From Nitrospinota bacterium (GTDB lineage: Bacteria > UBA8248), in NCBI GenBank assembly GCA_002685755.1, contig NYYB01000157.1, positions 1 through 36,820 of the forward strand: DNA of 36,820 nucleotides, in the 5' to 3' direction. The notes under the pieces were generated by a model. It saw only the letters and a program-made list of their open reading frames with translations, did not search any database and was not told where the DNA came from. Below, one piece after another: positions 27,941 through 35,550 of this stretch. Positions within the stretch are counted from its first letter, which is position 1. Each line of letters begins with the position of its first letter. The translations under genes were made by a program, and so were the position numbers.

Positions 27941-27969
27941 ATATTAACTTAGCTCCTGAATATCATCAA
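27941..27969 (-). promoter_or_regulatory. Candidate promoter of the decarboxylase operon
   Basis: On the - strand, TTGATG (27969-27964) and TAATAT (27946-27941) are separated by 17 nt; each matches 4 of 6 consensus positions. The predicted start is near 27934, about 50 nt before the mmdA ATG. Confidence 0.4.
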
Positions 27970-28016
27970 AGTCAAGGCCTGCGGGGATTGGTTGAAAAAA
28001 ACAGATTATGTCCGAA

Positions 28017-28036
28017 ACGCCTTGTAATTCAGGCGT
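28017..28036. repeat. Inverted repeat between the HMG-CoA lyase and decarboxylase genes
   Basis: ACGCCT (28017-28022) pairs with AGGCGT (28031-28036) around an 8-nt loop. Read on the - strand it lies about 75 nt after the lyase stop and is followed by only three Ts, so it could be a weak terminator or a protein-binding site. The rest of the 225-nt gap (27886-28110) holds the promoter and operator candidates listed and no gene. Confidence 0.3.
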
Positions 28037-28110
28037 ACACATAGTGTGAATCAGTGTTGCTCAGCCGGCCGCCAACCCGGAATCGCCGGCTATTTTGAGA
28101 CGGTAGGATT

Positions 28111-29028
28111 TCAGGCCGCGGGAGCGCCCCATTCCGGAAGCCCGGCGTGCAAGAGTTGACCGGGAAGCTGCCTGCCGAAAACCGACTCCGCGTAGGAGAC
28201 CGCCTCGAGGAGTTTCCCGAGATTAATGCCTGTCTCGGCCCCCATTTCATGGAGCATGTTCACGGTGTCTTCGGTGGAAATATTCCCCGTCGCCCGGGGG
28301 GCGAAAGGGCACCCGCCCAGGCCGCCGATTGAGGTGTCGAAGGTGTCCACTCCCGCCTCAAGGCCGGCAAGAACGTTGGCCAGCCCCACGCCGCGAGTGT
28401 TATGGAAATGGAGGGTGAATCGGATTTCGGGAAATTTCGCCCGTATATGCTCGGCCATCCGCCGAACCGCGACGGGGTTCGTCATTCCCACGGTGTCGGC
28501 CAGCCCCACCTCGTCGCACCCCATGTCGGCATAGTCCCCGGCGATTCGCTCGACCGCCTCGAGGGGGACCCGGCCTTCGTAGGGGCAGCCAAAAGCAGTC
28601 ACTACGCCGCCGCGAATTTTCATTCCCGCGCCATGAGCCTCCTTGGCCGCCTCGCGCGCCGCATCGAGCATTTTTTCGCGGCCCGCCCTCAGGTTTTTGA
28701 GGTTGAACCCCTCGCTCGCGGCGACGAACAAAACAACGCGATCAAGTTGGCACTCAAGAGCGCGCTCCATCCCCCGCATATTCGGTACGAGCGCTTCTAT
28801 CTCCACCCCTGGCGGCCGCTCCATGCCCGCCAGGACCTCCGCAGCGTCGGCCATTTGGGGAACATGCCTGGGGCTCACAAAACTGGTAGCCTCGATACGC
28901 CGGACCCCGGCCGCAACGATAAGTTCGAGCATCCGCAGCTTCTGGTCCAGTTCGACAAACTGTTTTTCCGCCTGAATACCGTCGCGGGTCCCTACCTCGA
29001 CTATATGAACCTGAGATGGCATATTCAT
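28111..29028 (-). CDS. HMG-CoA lyase-like DRE-TIM metallolyase
   Basis: A 305-residue TIM-barrel lyase. VGTRDGIQ supplies Arg15 and Asp16, LHFHNTRG gives metal ligands His207 and His209, and GGCPFAPRATGN holds the active-site Cys240 and Asn249; the 33-residue spacing from first His to Cys equals that of human HMG-CoA lyase. The reference reaction splits HMG-CoA into acetyl-CoA and acetoacetate, as in leucine breakdown; a related 3-hydroxyacyl-CoA substrate is possible. GAGG is 7 nt before the ATG. It lies upstream of the decarboxylase operon on the same strand. Confidence 0.92.
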   Translation of the reverse strand: MNMPSQVHIVEVGTRDGIQAEKQFVELDQKLRMLELIVAAGVRRIEATSFVSPRHVPQMADAAEVLAGMERPPGVEIEALVPNMRGMERALECQLDRVVLFVAASEGFNLKNLRAGREKMLDAAREAAKEAHGAGMKIRGGVVTAFGCPYEGRVPLEAVERIAGDYADMGCDEVGLADTVGMTNPVAVRRMAEHIRAKFPEIRFTLHFHNTRGVGLANVLAGLEAGVDTFDTSIGGLGGCPFAPRATGNISTEDTVNMLHEMGAETGINLGKLLEAVSYAESVFGRQLPGQLLHAGLPEWGAPAA

Positions 29029-29241
29029 CGGTGAACCTCGATATTCAAAGGGGCCAGCATCTCCTTAATCATACTCCCGGCCCCTTCCGGGGGCCAGTCT
29101 GCGCGAGGGCATTTCTCTGCGTTGGGGTTCATTGGAAAATGATAGGGCCCTAAGCTCATCGAAGAAGCTGCCCGATCATTAACAAATAATTCATGAAGTA
29201 TAAAGTATTTAAAAGTTTTGTATAATTATTATCCCACGAAA

Positions 29242-29269
29242 TTGGAATTTTACACTTTACTTGTATATG
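29242..29269 (+). promoter_or_regulatory. Candidate promoter for the PilZ gene in an AT-rich spacer
   Basis: TTGGAA (29242-29247) and TATATG (29264-29269) are 16 nt apart. A perfect TATAAT also occurs at 29221-29226 but lacks a good -35. The 286-nt spacer (29029-29314) between the divergent lyase and PilZ genes is markedly AT-rich and contains no gene. Confidence 0.35.
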
Positions 29270-29314
29270 CTTTTACCATGATTCTCTTCACGAAAATTCT
29301 GCGGAGTTCGGCCC

Positions 29315-29662
29315 ATGAGTGATGGCTCAGAGAAACGCCAGCATACCCGGTACAAACTGCCGGTTTTGATTGAGGCTCCTGATATCGCCAATGACTGGCT
29401 GAGGCCGGTTGATGTCAGCATGGGCGGTTTTATGGTCAATGTGCCCGACTAGCCCAAGGTGGGATTGATCAGCGAGTGCGCCATTCGGATACAGGATAAG
29501 GTTTTTACCTGTAAAGTAACCGTGGTGTGGGTGAAAGAGGATCTATCCGAGGACCCTCTCTCTTGGAATCTGGGCCTATGGTTCAAAATGCCCGAAGATA
29601 GCGAGGAAGAATTCGAAACGGCGGTCCACACCGTCCGTTCCGACATGAAAGAGAACGATTGA
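29315..29662 (+). pseudogene. PilZ-domain protein interrupted by an in-frame TAG
   Basis: From the ATG at 29315 the frame gives MSDGSEKRQHTRYKLPVLIE, with the c-di-GMP-binding RxxxR (Arg8-Arg12) and the DVSMGGF motif, up to TAG at 29450-29452 (codon 46). The same frame then continues without a break as PKVGLISECAIRIQDKVFTCKVTVVWVKED...WNLGLWF, the rest of a PilZ beta-barrel, to a TGA at 29660. Removing one nonsense codon gives a normal 115-residue protein. TAG is an ordinary terminator in this genome (rpsL, rpsG, tuf, rplF), so global recoding is unlikely. CGGAG lies before the ATG. Confidence 0.8.
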
Positions 29663-29709
29663 TTTCAATTCGCCGAAGTTCACGGAGATATTCGGTAATA
29701 TAAAATCCT

Positions 29710-29735
29710 CCGTCATCCCGCTTTTGAGGATGCGG
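29710..29735 (-). terminator. Possible terminator for hpt
   Basis: Read on the - strand, CCGCATCC pairs with GGATG(A)CGG (8 bp with one bulge, 9-nt loop) and is followed by AGGATTTTAT. It lies just after the hpt stop, between converging genes. The T-tract is short. Confidence 0.35.
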
Positions 29736-29746
29736 CGCCGTCGGGC

Positions 29747-30265
29747 CTATGGCTCGAAAGAGCGTATGCAGGGGAGTTCCCGGTACGCCTCAGCATAGTC
29801 CAAACCATACCCCACGAGAAAAACGTCTTCCACGGGAAATCCAACGAAATCGGCGTCGATGGCCACTTCGCGGCGTGAAGGTTTGTCGATGAAAGCGACG
29901 GAGTGTACCGATGCCGGTTTCCGGGAGCGAATTGTATTCACGACGGATTCAAGCGTTCGGCCTGTGTCGATGATGTCTTCCACGATAAGAACGCGGCGTG
30001 CGGTGATCTCTCCGGTGTCTTTGGCCTTTAGCAGTACCTCTCCCGAGCTCTCCGTACCATCTCCGTAGCTCGACGCCGTGATGAAACCGATTGTGACCTG
30101 GCGGCCGAGCGCACGAATCAGGTCCACGCCAAAATACAGGGCGCCCTTAAGGGTGATGATGACGTGGATTTTTCCGGCGGGAATGGAGGCGTTGATTTCG
30201 CAGGCGAGTTCGGCGGTCCGCCGATCGATATCCTCCCTTGAAAAGATGACTTTCCCCAAGGCCAT
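29747..30265 (-). CDS. hpt: Hypoxanthine (guanine) phosphoribosyltransferase
   Basis: A 172-residue purine-salvage enzyme making IMP or GMP from base plus PRPP. The PRPP-binding loop VLIVEDIIDTGRTL, the LKGALYFGVDLIRAL motif and the purine-site VGYGLDYAEAYRELP are intact, and length is typical. The ATG has only a weak GAAGAAG ahead. Often found beside tilS/ftsH; here it follows an alcohol dehydrogenase gene and may use its own promoter. Confidence 0.95.
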   Translation of the reverse strand: MALGKVIFSREDIDRRTAELACEINASIPAGKIHVIITLKGALYFGVDLIRALGRQVTIGFITASSYGDGTESSGEVLLKAKDTGEITARRVLIVEDIIDTGRTLESVVNTIRSRKPASVHSVAFIDKPSRREVAIDADFVGFPVEDVFLVGYGLDYAEAYRELPCIRSFEP

Positions 30266-30317
30266 TAAACGGCTTCTTCTGAGAATTCGCCCGGATGGGG
30301 GGTCCGCCGTGTCCGGG

Positions 30318-30345
30318 ATTTTGAATTTGAGCTCAGTTTGGTCAA
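30318..30345 (-). promoter_or_regulatory. Candidate promoter of hpt
   Basis: On the - strand TTGACC (30345-30340, 5 of 6 matches) and CAAAAT (30323-30318, 4 of 6) are separated by 16 nt, about 53 nt before the hpt ATG. Confidence 0.35.
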
Positions 30346-30356
30346 CAGGGATCCCC

Positions 30357-31532
30357 TTATCCGTTCATCGCCGCCCGAAGGAGCGAGAGCATATCTTCTT
30401 CGGTGGCGTGAACGGGGTTGGTAAGCACCTGCGGGCTTTTCGCCGCGTCTTTCGCCATGGTTTCGAATCCTTCCTCGCTTGTAATGCCGGCCTCGCGAAG
30501 GGTTGCCGATATGCCGATGTCCCGGACCAAGGAGCGGACGCTATTTATCGCAACCTGCGGGGCGGACTCGTCGCGGGGATCGACCCGGTCCGCCTCGGAG
30601 GGATTTTGAAGAAGGGGGGCGATTTGCGCGTAATCTCCGCGGACGGCCTGGAGGTTGAACCGCATAACGGGGGGAAGAAAAATCGCGTTCGATGTCCCGT
30701 GATGGATGTGGTGGTAGACCCCGATGGGGTGGGAGAGGGAGTGGACGATACCGAGGCTGGTATTGGTGAAGCAATGGCCGGCCCAGGTGGAAGCCAGGGA
30801 AATCGCGCCGGCAGGTTCCGGGTCGGCGGGGTTTTCGACGAACCGGCGCGCGTATTGGCCGATGTTGGCGATAGCCTGAAGACAAAGGTTTCTCGTCCAA
30901 GGATTGGCTTTTCGGGAAGTCATAGATTCGATGGCGTGGGTCAGGGCGTCCATTAGCGTGCCGGCGGCGATAGGAGTCGGCATCAAGGAGAGCAGTTCGG
31001 GGTCCACCACCGCGACGCGTGCGAACATCAGCGGACTGGCCATGACGGCCTTAATCTTTTGGATAGAGTCGGTGACGATGGCGCTGCAGGTCACCTCGCT
31101 CCCCGTTCCAGCCGTTGTGGGCACCGTAATCAGCGTGGGCAGCGGGCCCGGGACGTTTCCAAATCCATAATAGTCATGGATCTTGCCGCCGTTTCCAACG
31201 AGGACCCCGGCCGCCTTGGCCGTGTCGATGGAACTGCCTCCCCCAGCGGCGATAATGCCGTCGCAACCGCTTCCTTCGAAGGTTTTCCGGGCGCGGGCCA
31301 TGCTTTCGTCGGAGGGGTCGGCTTCCACCTGATCGTAGAGATGGAAATCGAGTCCGGCTTTTTCAAGACCCCGGGTAAGGGGCCCGAGGGCGCCGCACGA
31401 GGCGACTCCGGCATCGGTTATAATCATGGGCCGTTTTATTCCCAGCGCCCGTGCCTCCTCCCCGGCGAAGGCGGCCTCGCCGCGGCCAAAGCGAACGCGC
31501 GGGCCCGAGGCGATTTGAAATGGAGCGATCAT
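30357..31532 (-). CDS. Iron-containing (group III) alcohol dehydrogenase
   Basis: A 391-residue NAD(P)-dependent dehydrogenase related to FucO and maleylacetate reductase. The cofactor motif GGGSSIDTAK is at residues 97-106, and the metal ligands are Asp195, His199, His264 and His278 (DALTHAIES, GIVHSLSHPIG, HHIHHGTSN). I set the start at ATG 31532, 6 nt after AGGAGA; the open frame continues 42 codons upstream into the neighbouring gene without family similarity. Whether it acts on a diol, lactaldehyde or hydroxy acid is unknown. It follows the MobA-like gene by 31 nt. Confidence 0.92.
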   Translation of the reverse strand: MIAPFQIASGPRVRFGRGEAAFAGEEARALGIKRPMIITDAGVASCGALGPLTRGLEKAGLDFHLYDQVEADPSDESMARARKTFEGSGCDGIIAAGGGSSIDTAKAAGVLVGNGGKIHDYYGFGNVPGPLPTLITVPTTAGTGSEVTCSAIVTDSIQKIKAVMASPLMFARVAVVDPELLSLMPTPIAAGTLMDALTHAIESMTSRKANPWTRNLCLQAIANIGQYARRFVENPADPEPAGAISLASTWAGHCFTNTSLGIVHSLSHPIGVYHHIHHGTSNAIFLPPVMRFNLQAVRGDYAQIAPLLQNPSEADRVDPRDESAPQVAINSVRSLVRDIGISATLREAGITSEEGFETMAKDAAKSPQVLTNPVHATEEDMLSLLRAAMNG

Positions 31533-31563
31533 GGCGATTCTCCTGGAGATGAAGAAGGAACGG

Positions 31564-32190
31564 TTATGTGTCGGTGAAACTATTTTTGAGCCTATCGAAA
31601 TCGTCCTGGGTGTCGATATCCCTGAAATTATCTTCGCTTTCCGCCTCGACGGCCGCAAGGCGGGCGGGAGATTCGTCCATGATGGATTTTAGAATGCCTT
31701 TAGCGCCCTCGTCTCCGCTCAGCGACTCGAGTCTTTCCCTGAGCCGGGAGGATATCACGACAGGATTCCCCCGGCGGCCTTTGAAAAATGGAGCGGCCGC
31801 GAGCGGCTCTCCTTCACCCGGGGCGAAGGAGGCGATCAGGCGGTCAACGAGATCGGTCTGAATAAGGGGTTGGTCCCCGAGGGCGAACAGGTAGCCGTCG
31901 GCGCCCTCGGCCGCCGCTTTTAAGCCCGCTTTAAGGCTGGACGCCTGTCCTGTTTCGAAATCTGGGTTGTGAGTAAAGCGAACGCTCAGGCCCTCGAGGG
32001 CGGTCCGAACCTCGGCGGCCTGATGGCCGGTGACCACGATGACCTCGGCCGCCCTGGAATCGATGAGAGCCAGAGCGACCCGCTGCACCACACTTCCTCC
32101 GCTCAGGGGAAGGAGGAGTTTGTTTCGCCCCAGCCGGACCGAGGTGCCGGCGGCGAGAAGAATGGCCGATATTTTTGGGGACGGGGACAT
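31564..32190 (-). CDS. MobA/MocA-like molybdenum-cofactor nucleotidyltransferase
   Basis: A 208-residue NTP transferase. The nucleotide-binding LLAAGTSVRLGRNKLLLPL is at residues 11-29 and the metal-binding GDQP at 105-108. This family (MocA, MobA, CoxC-like) adds CMP or GMP to molybdopterin for xanthine-dehydrogenase-type or DMSO-reductase-type enzymes. No molybdoenzyme is encoded in the window. I chose ATG 32190 by family alignment; an in-frame TTG at 32244 would add 18 residues, and neither has a clear Shine-Dalgarno. Probably co-transcribed with the alcohol dehydrogenase gene. Confidence 0.85.
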   Translation of the reverse strand: MSPSPKISAILLAAGTSVRLGRNKLLLPLSGGSVVQRVALALIDSRAAEVIVVTGHQAAEVRTALEGLSVRFTHNPDFETGQASSLKAGLKAAAEGADGYLFALGDQPLIQTDLVDRLIASFAPGEGEPLAAAPFFKGRRGNPVVISSRLRERLESLSGDEGAKGILKSIMDESPARLAAVEAESEDNFRDIDTQDDFDRLKNSFTDT

Positions 32191-32355
32191 TGGTTTTACC
32201 GGGTTCCTGGGAAATGGAAGTTTTGCATCCTGGCCAAAATCCAAATCGTTAAAAAGAACACTTTACACTGTATGGAAGGATGCGGAGCGGTGTCAATTTG
32301 CCCGTAATTCCTTTGCTTTCCGCATATTGGAGTTTCCTGCGTATGCCGGGGTTTA

Positions 32356-32384
32356 TTGACATCAAGGGGCCTCAAATCTAACAT
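32356..32384 (+). promoter_or_regulatory. Promoter of the SDR/cyclase operon
   Basis: A perfect TTGACA (32356-32361), a 17-nt spacer and TAACAT (32379-32384, 4 of 6) lie about 60 nt before the SDR gene. The 253-nt divergent spacer (32191-32443) contains no gene. Confidence 0.65.
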
Positions 32385-32443
32385 GAAGCATCTGAATTTT
32401 CCCCGAATTTTCTCCTCCTGTATTTGCGGGCTGTGGAGTGCCG

Positions 32444-33202
32444 ATGGAGCGTGACTTCCAGGATCAGGTGGTCATCCTCACCGGCGGAGCTGGGGATATC
32501 GGCAGGGCGTCTGCGGCCCGCTTCGCCGCCGGCGGCGCGAAACTGGCGCTTTTCGATTCGGATGGCGGCGCCCTCGACTCCGTGGCCGGAGGTTTGAGGG
32601 CCGGAGGTTTGAGCGCCAAAGCCTCTCTTCTCCGGCGGCTCGACGTAACCGACCTTGACGCGGTGGACGCCGCGGTGGACGAGGTTCATGCCAAGTTCGG
32701 CCGAATCGACATCTTGGTGAATTGCGCGGGCATCTACCGGCATCAAAAAGTGCTGGAGATGTCAGCCGAGGACTGGGCGCAGACGCTGGATGTGAACCTG
32801 AAGGGGGTGTTCGCCGCCTGTAGGGCGGCGGGGCGGTGGATGTCGGCTCAGGAGAGCGGCGGGGCGATTGTGAACCTCGCTTCGGTCTCCGCCCAGCGGG
32901 GGAGCCTCCTCCATGCCCACTACAGCGCGTCGAAGGCGGGCGTCATCGGGTTCGGCCGGTCGCTGGCGTTGGAACTCGCACCGAAGGTCAGGGTGAATGC
33001 GGTGGCTCCCGGCATTATCGATTCGCGCATGATCGAGGAAATGATCGAGGCTCGTGGGGAGGAGTGGAGGAAGCAGATACCCCTCGATCGGTTCGGCACG
33101 CCCGAGGACGTGGCCGATGCGATTTGTTTTTTGGCGGGCGACCGGGCTTCCTACATCAACGGCGCGGTTCTCAACGTGAACGGTGGAATGTGGATGGACT
33201 GA
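32444..33202 (+). CDS. Short-chain dehydrogenase/reductase (SDR)
   Basis: A 252-residue classical SDR. The cofactor motif TGGAGDIG is at 13-20, NCAG at 93-96, and the catalytic set Asn118, Ser147, Tyr160 and Lys164 (YSASK) is complete; the end reads YINGAVLNVNGG as in FabG-like enzymes. Asp38 after the second strand suggests NAD preference. I prefer ATG 32444, 5 nt after GGAG, over GTG 32438. It leads the + strand catabolic group and probably oxidises or reduces a hydroxy/keto intermediate. Confidence 0.93.
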   Translation: MERDFQDQVVILTGGAGDIGRASAARFAAGGAKLALFDSDGGALDSVAGGLRAGGLSAKASLLRRLDVTDLDAVDAAVDEVHAKFGRIDILVNCAGIYRHQKVLEMSAEDWAQTLDVNLKGVFAACRAAGRWMSAQESGGAIVNLASVSAQRGSLLHAHYSASKAGVIGFGRSLALELAPKVRVNAVAPGIIDSRMIEEMIEARGEEWRKQIPLDRFGTPEDVADAICFLAGDRASYINGAVLNVNGGMWMD

Positions 33203-33250
33203 TTCCGATTCTTCATTACTGAAAATTCGATCTGATCGAAGGGGAAAGAC

Positions 33251-33976
33251 ATGGCGCAAAAAACCAATTACAAAAATCACGAAGTGGTGGATCTCACCCA
33301 GGAAATTTATCAGGGGCAGCCTGTGTTTGTCGGCCACCCGGACACATGGCGGTGGACGAACATGACGCACGAAGTGAGTGCGGCGAGCGGGCGTTTTAAA
33401 AGCGAAATGAGCTACTACTGCGGCATCCTCCAGGTGTGCGAGCACGGCCCGACGCACGTGGACTCCATCAGCCATCTGGACCCCTCGCCGGACGCCCCGA
33501 ATATCGACGAGATGGGAATGGAGTTTTTCTACTCCCGCGGGTTCGCGATCGATTTCGAAAACATCGAGGACAACAGCTATATTGACGTAGACGACATCAA
33601 GAGGCGGCTCGACCACTACAATTTCGAGATCAAGCCCGGTGACACTGTCTGCTACACTTACGGCCACTACAAGCGCCACTTCCCCAACCCTTCCTATACC
33701 ACCCATTACGCGGGCTGGACGCAGGCCGCCGCCGAATATGTTTACGGCGAGTGCGGCGCGCTCAATGTGGCCACCGACGCTCCGAGCATGGACATGGCCC
33801 ATAGCCCGTCGTATCCGTGCCATCTTGTTTGCCGGGAACTAGGGCGCACCAACACGGAGAACCTGCGGAATATCGAGGAGGTCGTCGGCAAGGAGTTCCT
33901 GTATATTGGGATGCCCCTGCTGATTCGGGGCGGTTCGGGCTCTCCCTGCCGCGTTGTCGCTGTGCTTAACGCCTAG
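33251..33976 (+). CDS. Cyclase-family metal-dependent hydrolase (kynurenine formamidase-like)
   Basis: A 241-residue member of the family that includes bacterial kynurenine formamidase KynB and isatin hydrolase. The metal-binding cluster CEHGPTHVDSISHLD carries His65, His69, Asp71 and His75, matching the HxGTHxDxxxH pattern except that the Gly is Pro67. N-terminal VDLTQEIYQGQPVFVGHP is typical. AAGGGGA precedes the ATG. Its neighbours (SDR, flavin reductase) suggest hydrolysis of a cyclic or amide intermediate; no other tryptophan-pathway gene is nearby, so KynB is not assumed. Confidence 0.88.
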   Translation: MAQKTNYKNHEVVDLTQEIYQGQPVFVGHPDTWRWTNMTHEVSAASGRFKSEMSYYCGILQVCEHGPTHVDSISHLDPSPDAPNIDEMGMEFFYSRGFAIDFENIEDNSYIDVDDIKRRLDHYNFEIKPGDTVCYTYGHYKRHFPNPSYTTHYAGWTQAAAEYVYGECGALNVATDAPSMDMAHSPSYPCHLVCRELGRTNTENLRNIEEVVGKEFLYIGMPLLIRGGSGSPCRVVAVLNA

Positions 33977-34052
33977 GCGGCCGCCGGAAAATTATTTCCC
34001 GAATTTTATTAAACAAGGGCGGCGGCTCTCCTTTCGGCCGGGGGCATGACTA

Positions 34053-34559
34053 ATGAACATGGATCCAAAGGAATTCCGAAATACGATGGGGCGGTTCGCG
34101 ACCGGAGTGACGGTCGTCACCACTGATAACTCCGGTGTCCGGAGGGGAATGACGGCGAATGCATTTTCTTCGCTCTCCCTCGATCCGCCGCTGGTATTGG
34201 TGTGCGTCGATCACAAGGCGAGTTTTTTGAATGCGGTTCAAGGCGCCCGAAAATTCGCGATCAACTTCCTCTCCGAGGAGCAAAAAAGCGCCTCGGATTG
34301 GTTTGCTGGGAAGGGGCGCGACGCCGAAGACCAGTTCGCCGACATTGCTTTTGAGGTGGGTGAGAACGGCGCGCCCCTCCTGAGCGGAAGCCTGGCTAAT
34401 CTGGAATGCGAAATCCACGAAGGGTTGCCGGGAGGAGATCACCTGATCCTCGTCGGCCGCGTGACGAGAACTGTTGCCGAGGAAGACGCCCCCCCCCCGC
34501 TCCTTTTTTATGCCGGCGCATACCGAAAGATGGATATGGACGGGGAATATGGCGGCTGA
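34053..34559 (+). CDS. Flavin reductase-like FMN-binding protein
   Basis: A 168-residue protein of the HpaC/flavin-reductase family. MGRFATGVTVVTT, GMTANAFSSLSLDPPLVLVCVD and the final PPLLFYAGAYRKM are hallmarks. Such enzymes supply reduced FMN/FAD to two-component monooxygenases; no oxygenase large subunit occurs in the window. A nearby second ATG at 34059 is possible, and no clear Shine-Dalgarno is seen. It follows the cyclase gene by 76 nt. Confidence 0.9.
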   Translation: MNMDPKEFRNTMGRFATGVTVVTTDNSGVRRGMTANAFSSLSLDPPLVLVCVDHKASFLNAVQGARKFAINFLSEEQKSASDWFAGKGRDAEDQFADIAFEVGENGAPLLSGSLANLECEIHEGLPGGDHLILVGRVTRTVAEEDAPPPLLFYAGAYRKMDMDGEYGG

Positions 34560-34667
34560 GGCTCCTCCTCTCCCGGAATCTTCGTCCTCCGAATGATTCG
34601 TCGTTTGAGCGGCGGCGCCGTTTGGCCTCGATGATTTCATTTAGCCATAAAGGTCAGGAGCGATAGA

Positions 34668-35447
34668 GTGCTCGGCCCTATTTTTCTCGCGGTGGTTTTC
34701 GATCTGTTCGACACATTGGTGGATTTTCGGACCGATCTGGTTCCCGTTGTGGAAATCAACGGAAAACCGGAGCGCACGACCTCGTTTAATGCCTACGAGG
34801 CCCTGCGGGAGAAAGATTACACTCTTCCCCCATATCCGGATTTTCATCGCTTATGGATCGAGACCTCCAAGGAAGTATGGGGGGAGCGGGACAGAGACCC
34901 CGAGCACCGGGAGGTTACCTCGCGGGAGCGTTTCCGGAAATTCGTGTTGCGGCTGACCGATATACAGCCCGGGCAGTGCGATGCGGCCGCTGAAATAGCC
35001 ATGGAAACCCATATGGAGCGGTTGATCGGATCGACGGAATTCGACAGCGCGCGACTCGGGATGCTCGCCCGGATTCGGGATGCCGGAATAAAAATTGGCC
35101 TGGTGAGCAATTTTGATAACACCTCCGCCGCGAACAGGCTATTGACCAGGACCGGAATCGCGCCGTACCTGGAGGCGACCCTGATTTCCGGGGAGGTGGG
35201 TTACCGGAAACCCGCCTCCCGGCTCTATCTCCAGGCGGCGAAGCTCTTGGGTGTGGAGCCGGGGCGCGTTTTGTTCGTGGGAGACAATTTCGAGGCGGAC
35301 GTATCGGGCCCCCAAAGCGTCGGAATGCCCTGTGCGTGGCTGAATCCGAAGGGGGCGGCGCCTCCCGGTGAGGCGGTCCCGCCGGATTTCGAAATAAAGA
35401 GCCTGAGCGAGATTCATGGAATACTGAAACTGGACGCTTCCCAATAG
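34668..35447 (+). CDS. HAD-superfamily hydrolase
   Basis: A 259-residue HAD hydrolase of the subfamily with an N-terminal helical cap. The nucleophile is Asp12 in VFDLFDTLV; motif II is LVSN, motif III Lys in YRKPAS, and motif IV GDNFEAD. The +2 position is Phe14, not Asp, a pattern seen in haloacid-dehalogenase-like and some phosphatase members. It begins with GTG, 7 nt after CAGGAG (34655-34660). Substrate unknown. Confidence 0.9.
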   Translation: MLGPIFLAVVFDLFDTLVDFRTDLVPVVEINGKPERTTSFNAYEALREKDYTLPPYPDFHRLWIETSKEVWGERDRDPEHREVTSRERFRKFVLRLTDIQPGQCDAAAEIAMETHMERLIGSTEFDSARLGMLARIRDAGIKIGLVSNFDNTSAANRLLTRTGIAPYLEATLISGEVGYRKPASRLYLQAAKLLGVEPGRVLFVGDNFEADVSGPQSVGMPCAWLNPKGAAPPGEAVPPDFEIKSLSEIHGILKLDASQ

Positions 35448-35550
35448 TAGAGTCCGCCCAATTGCCGGGTCTTGTGCCGATCCTGGCTCTTTCATAAGAT
35501 GCGGCGTCCTGAACCCGGAAATCTCCTTTTATCCATATAAGGATTTAGAA

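Noticed and set aside
29450-29452. TAG read as pyrrolysine or a global sense codon
   Set aside because: Many essential genes in the window end in TAG, there is no pyl gene in view, and PilZ proteins are not known to use pyrrolysine.
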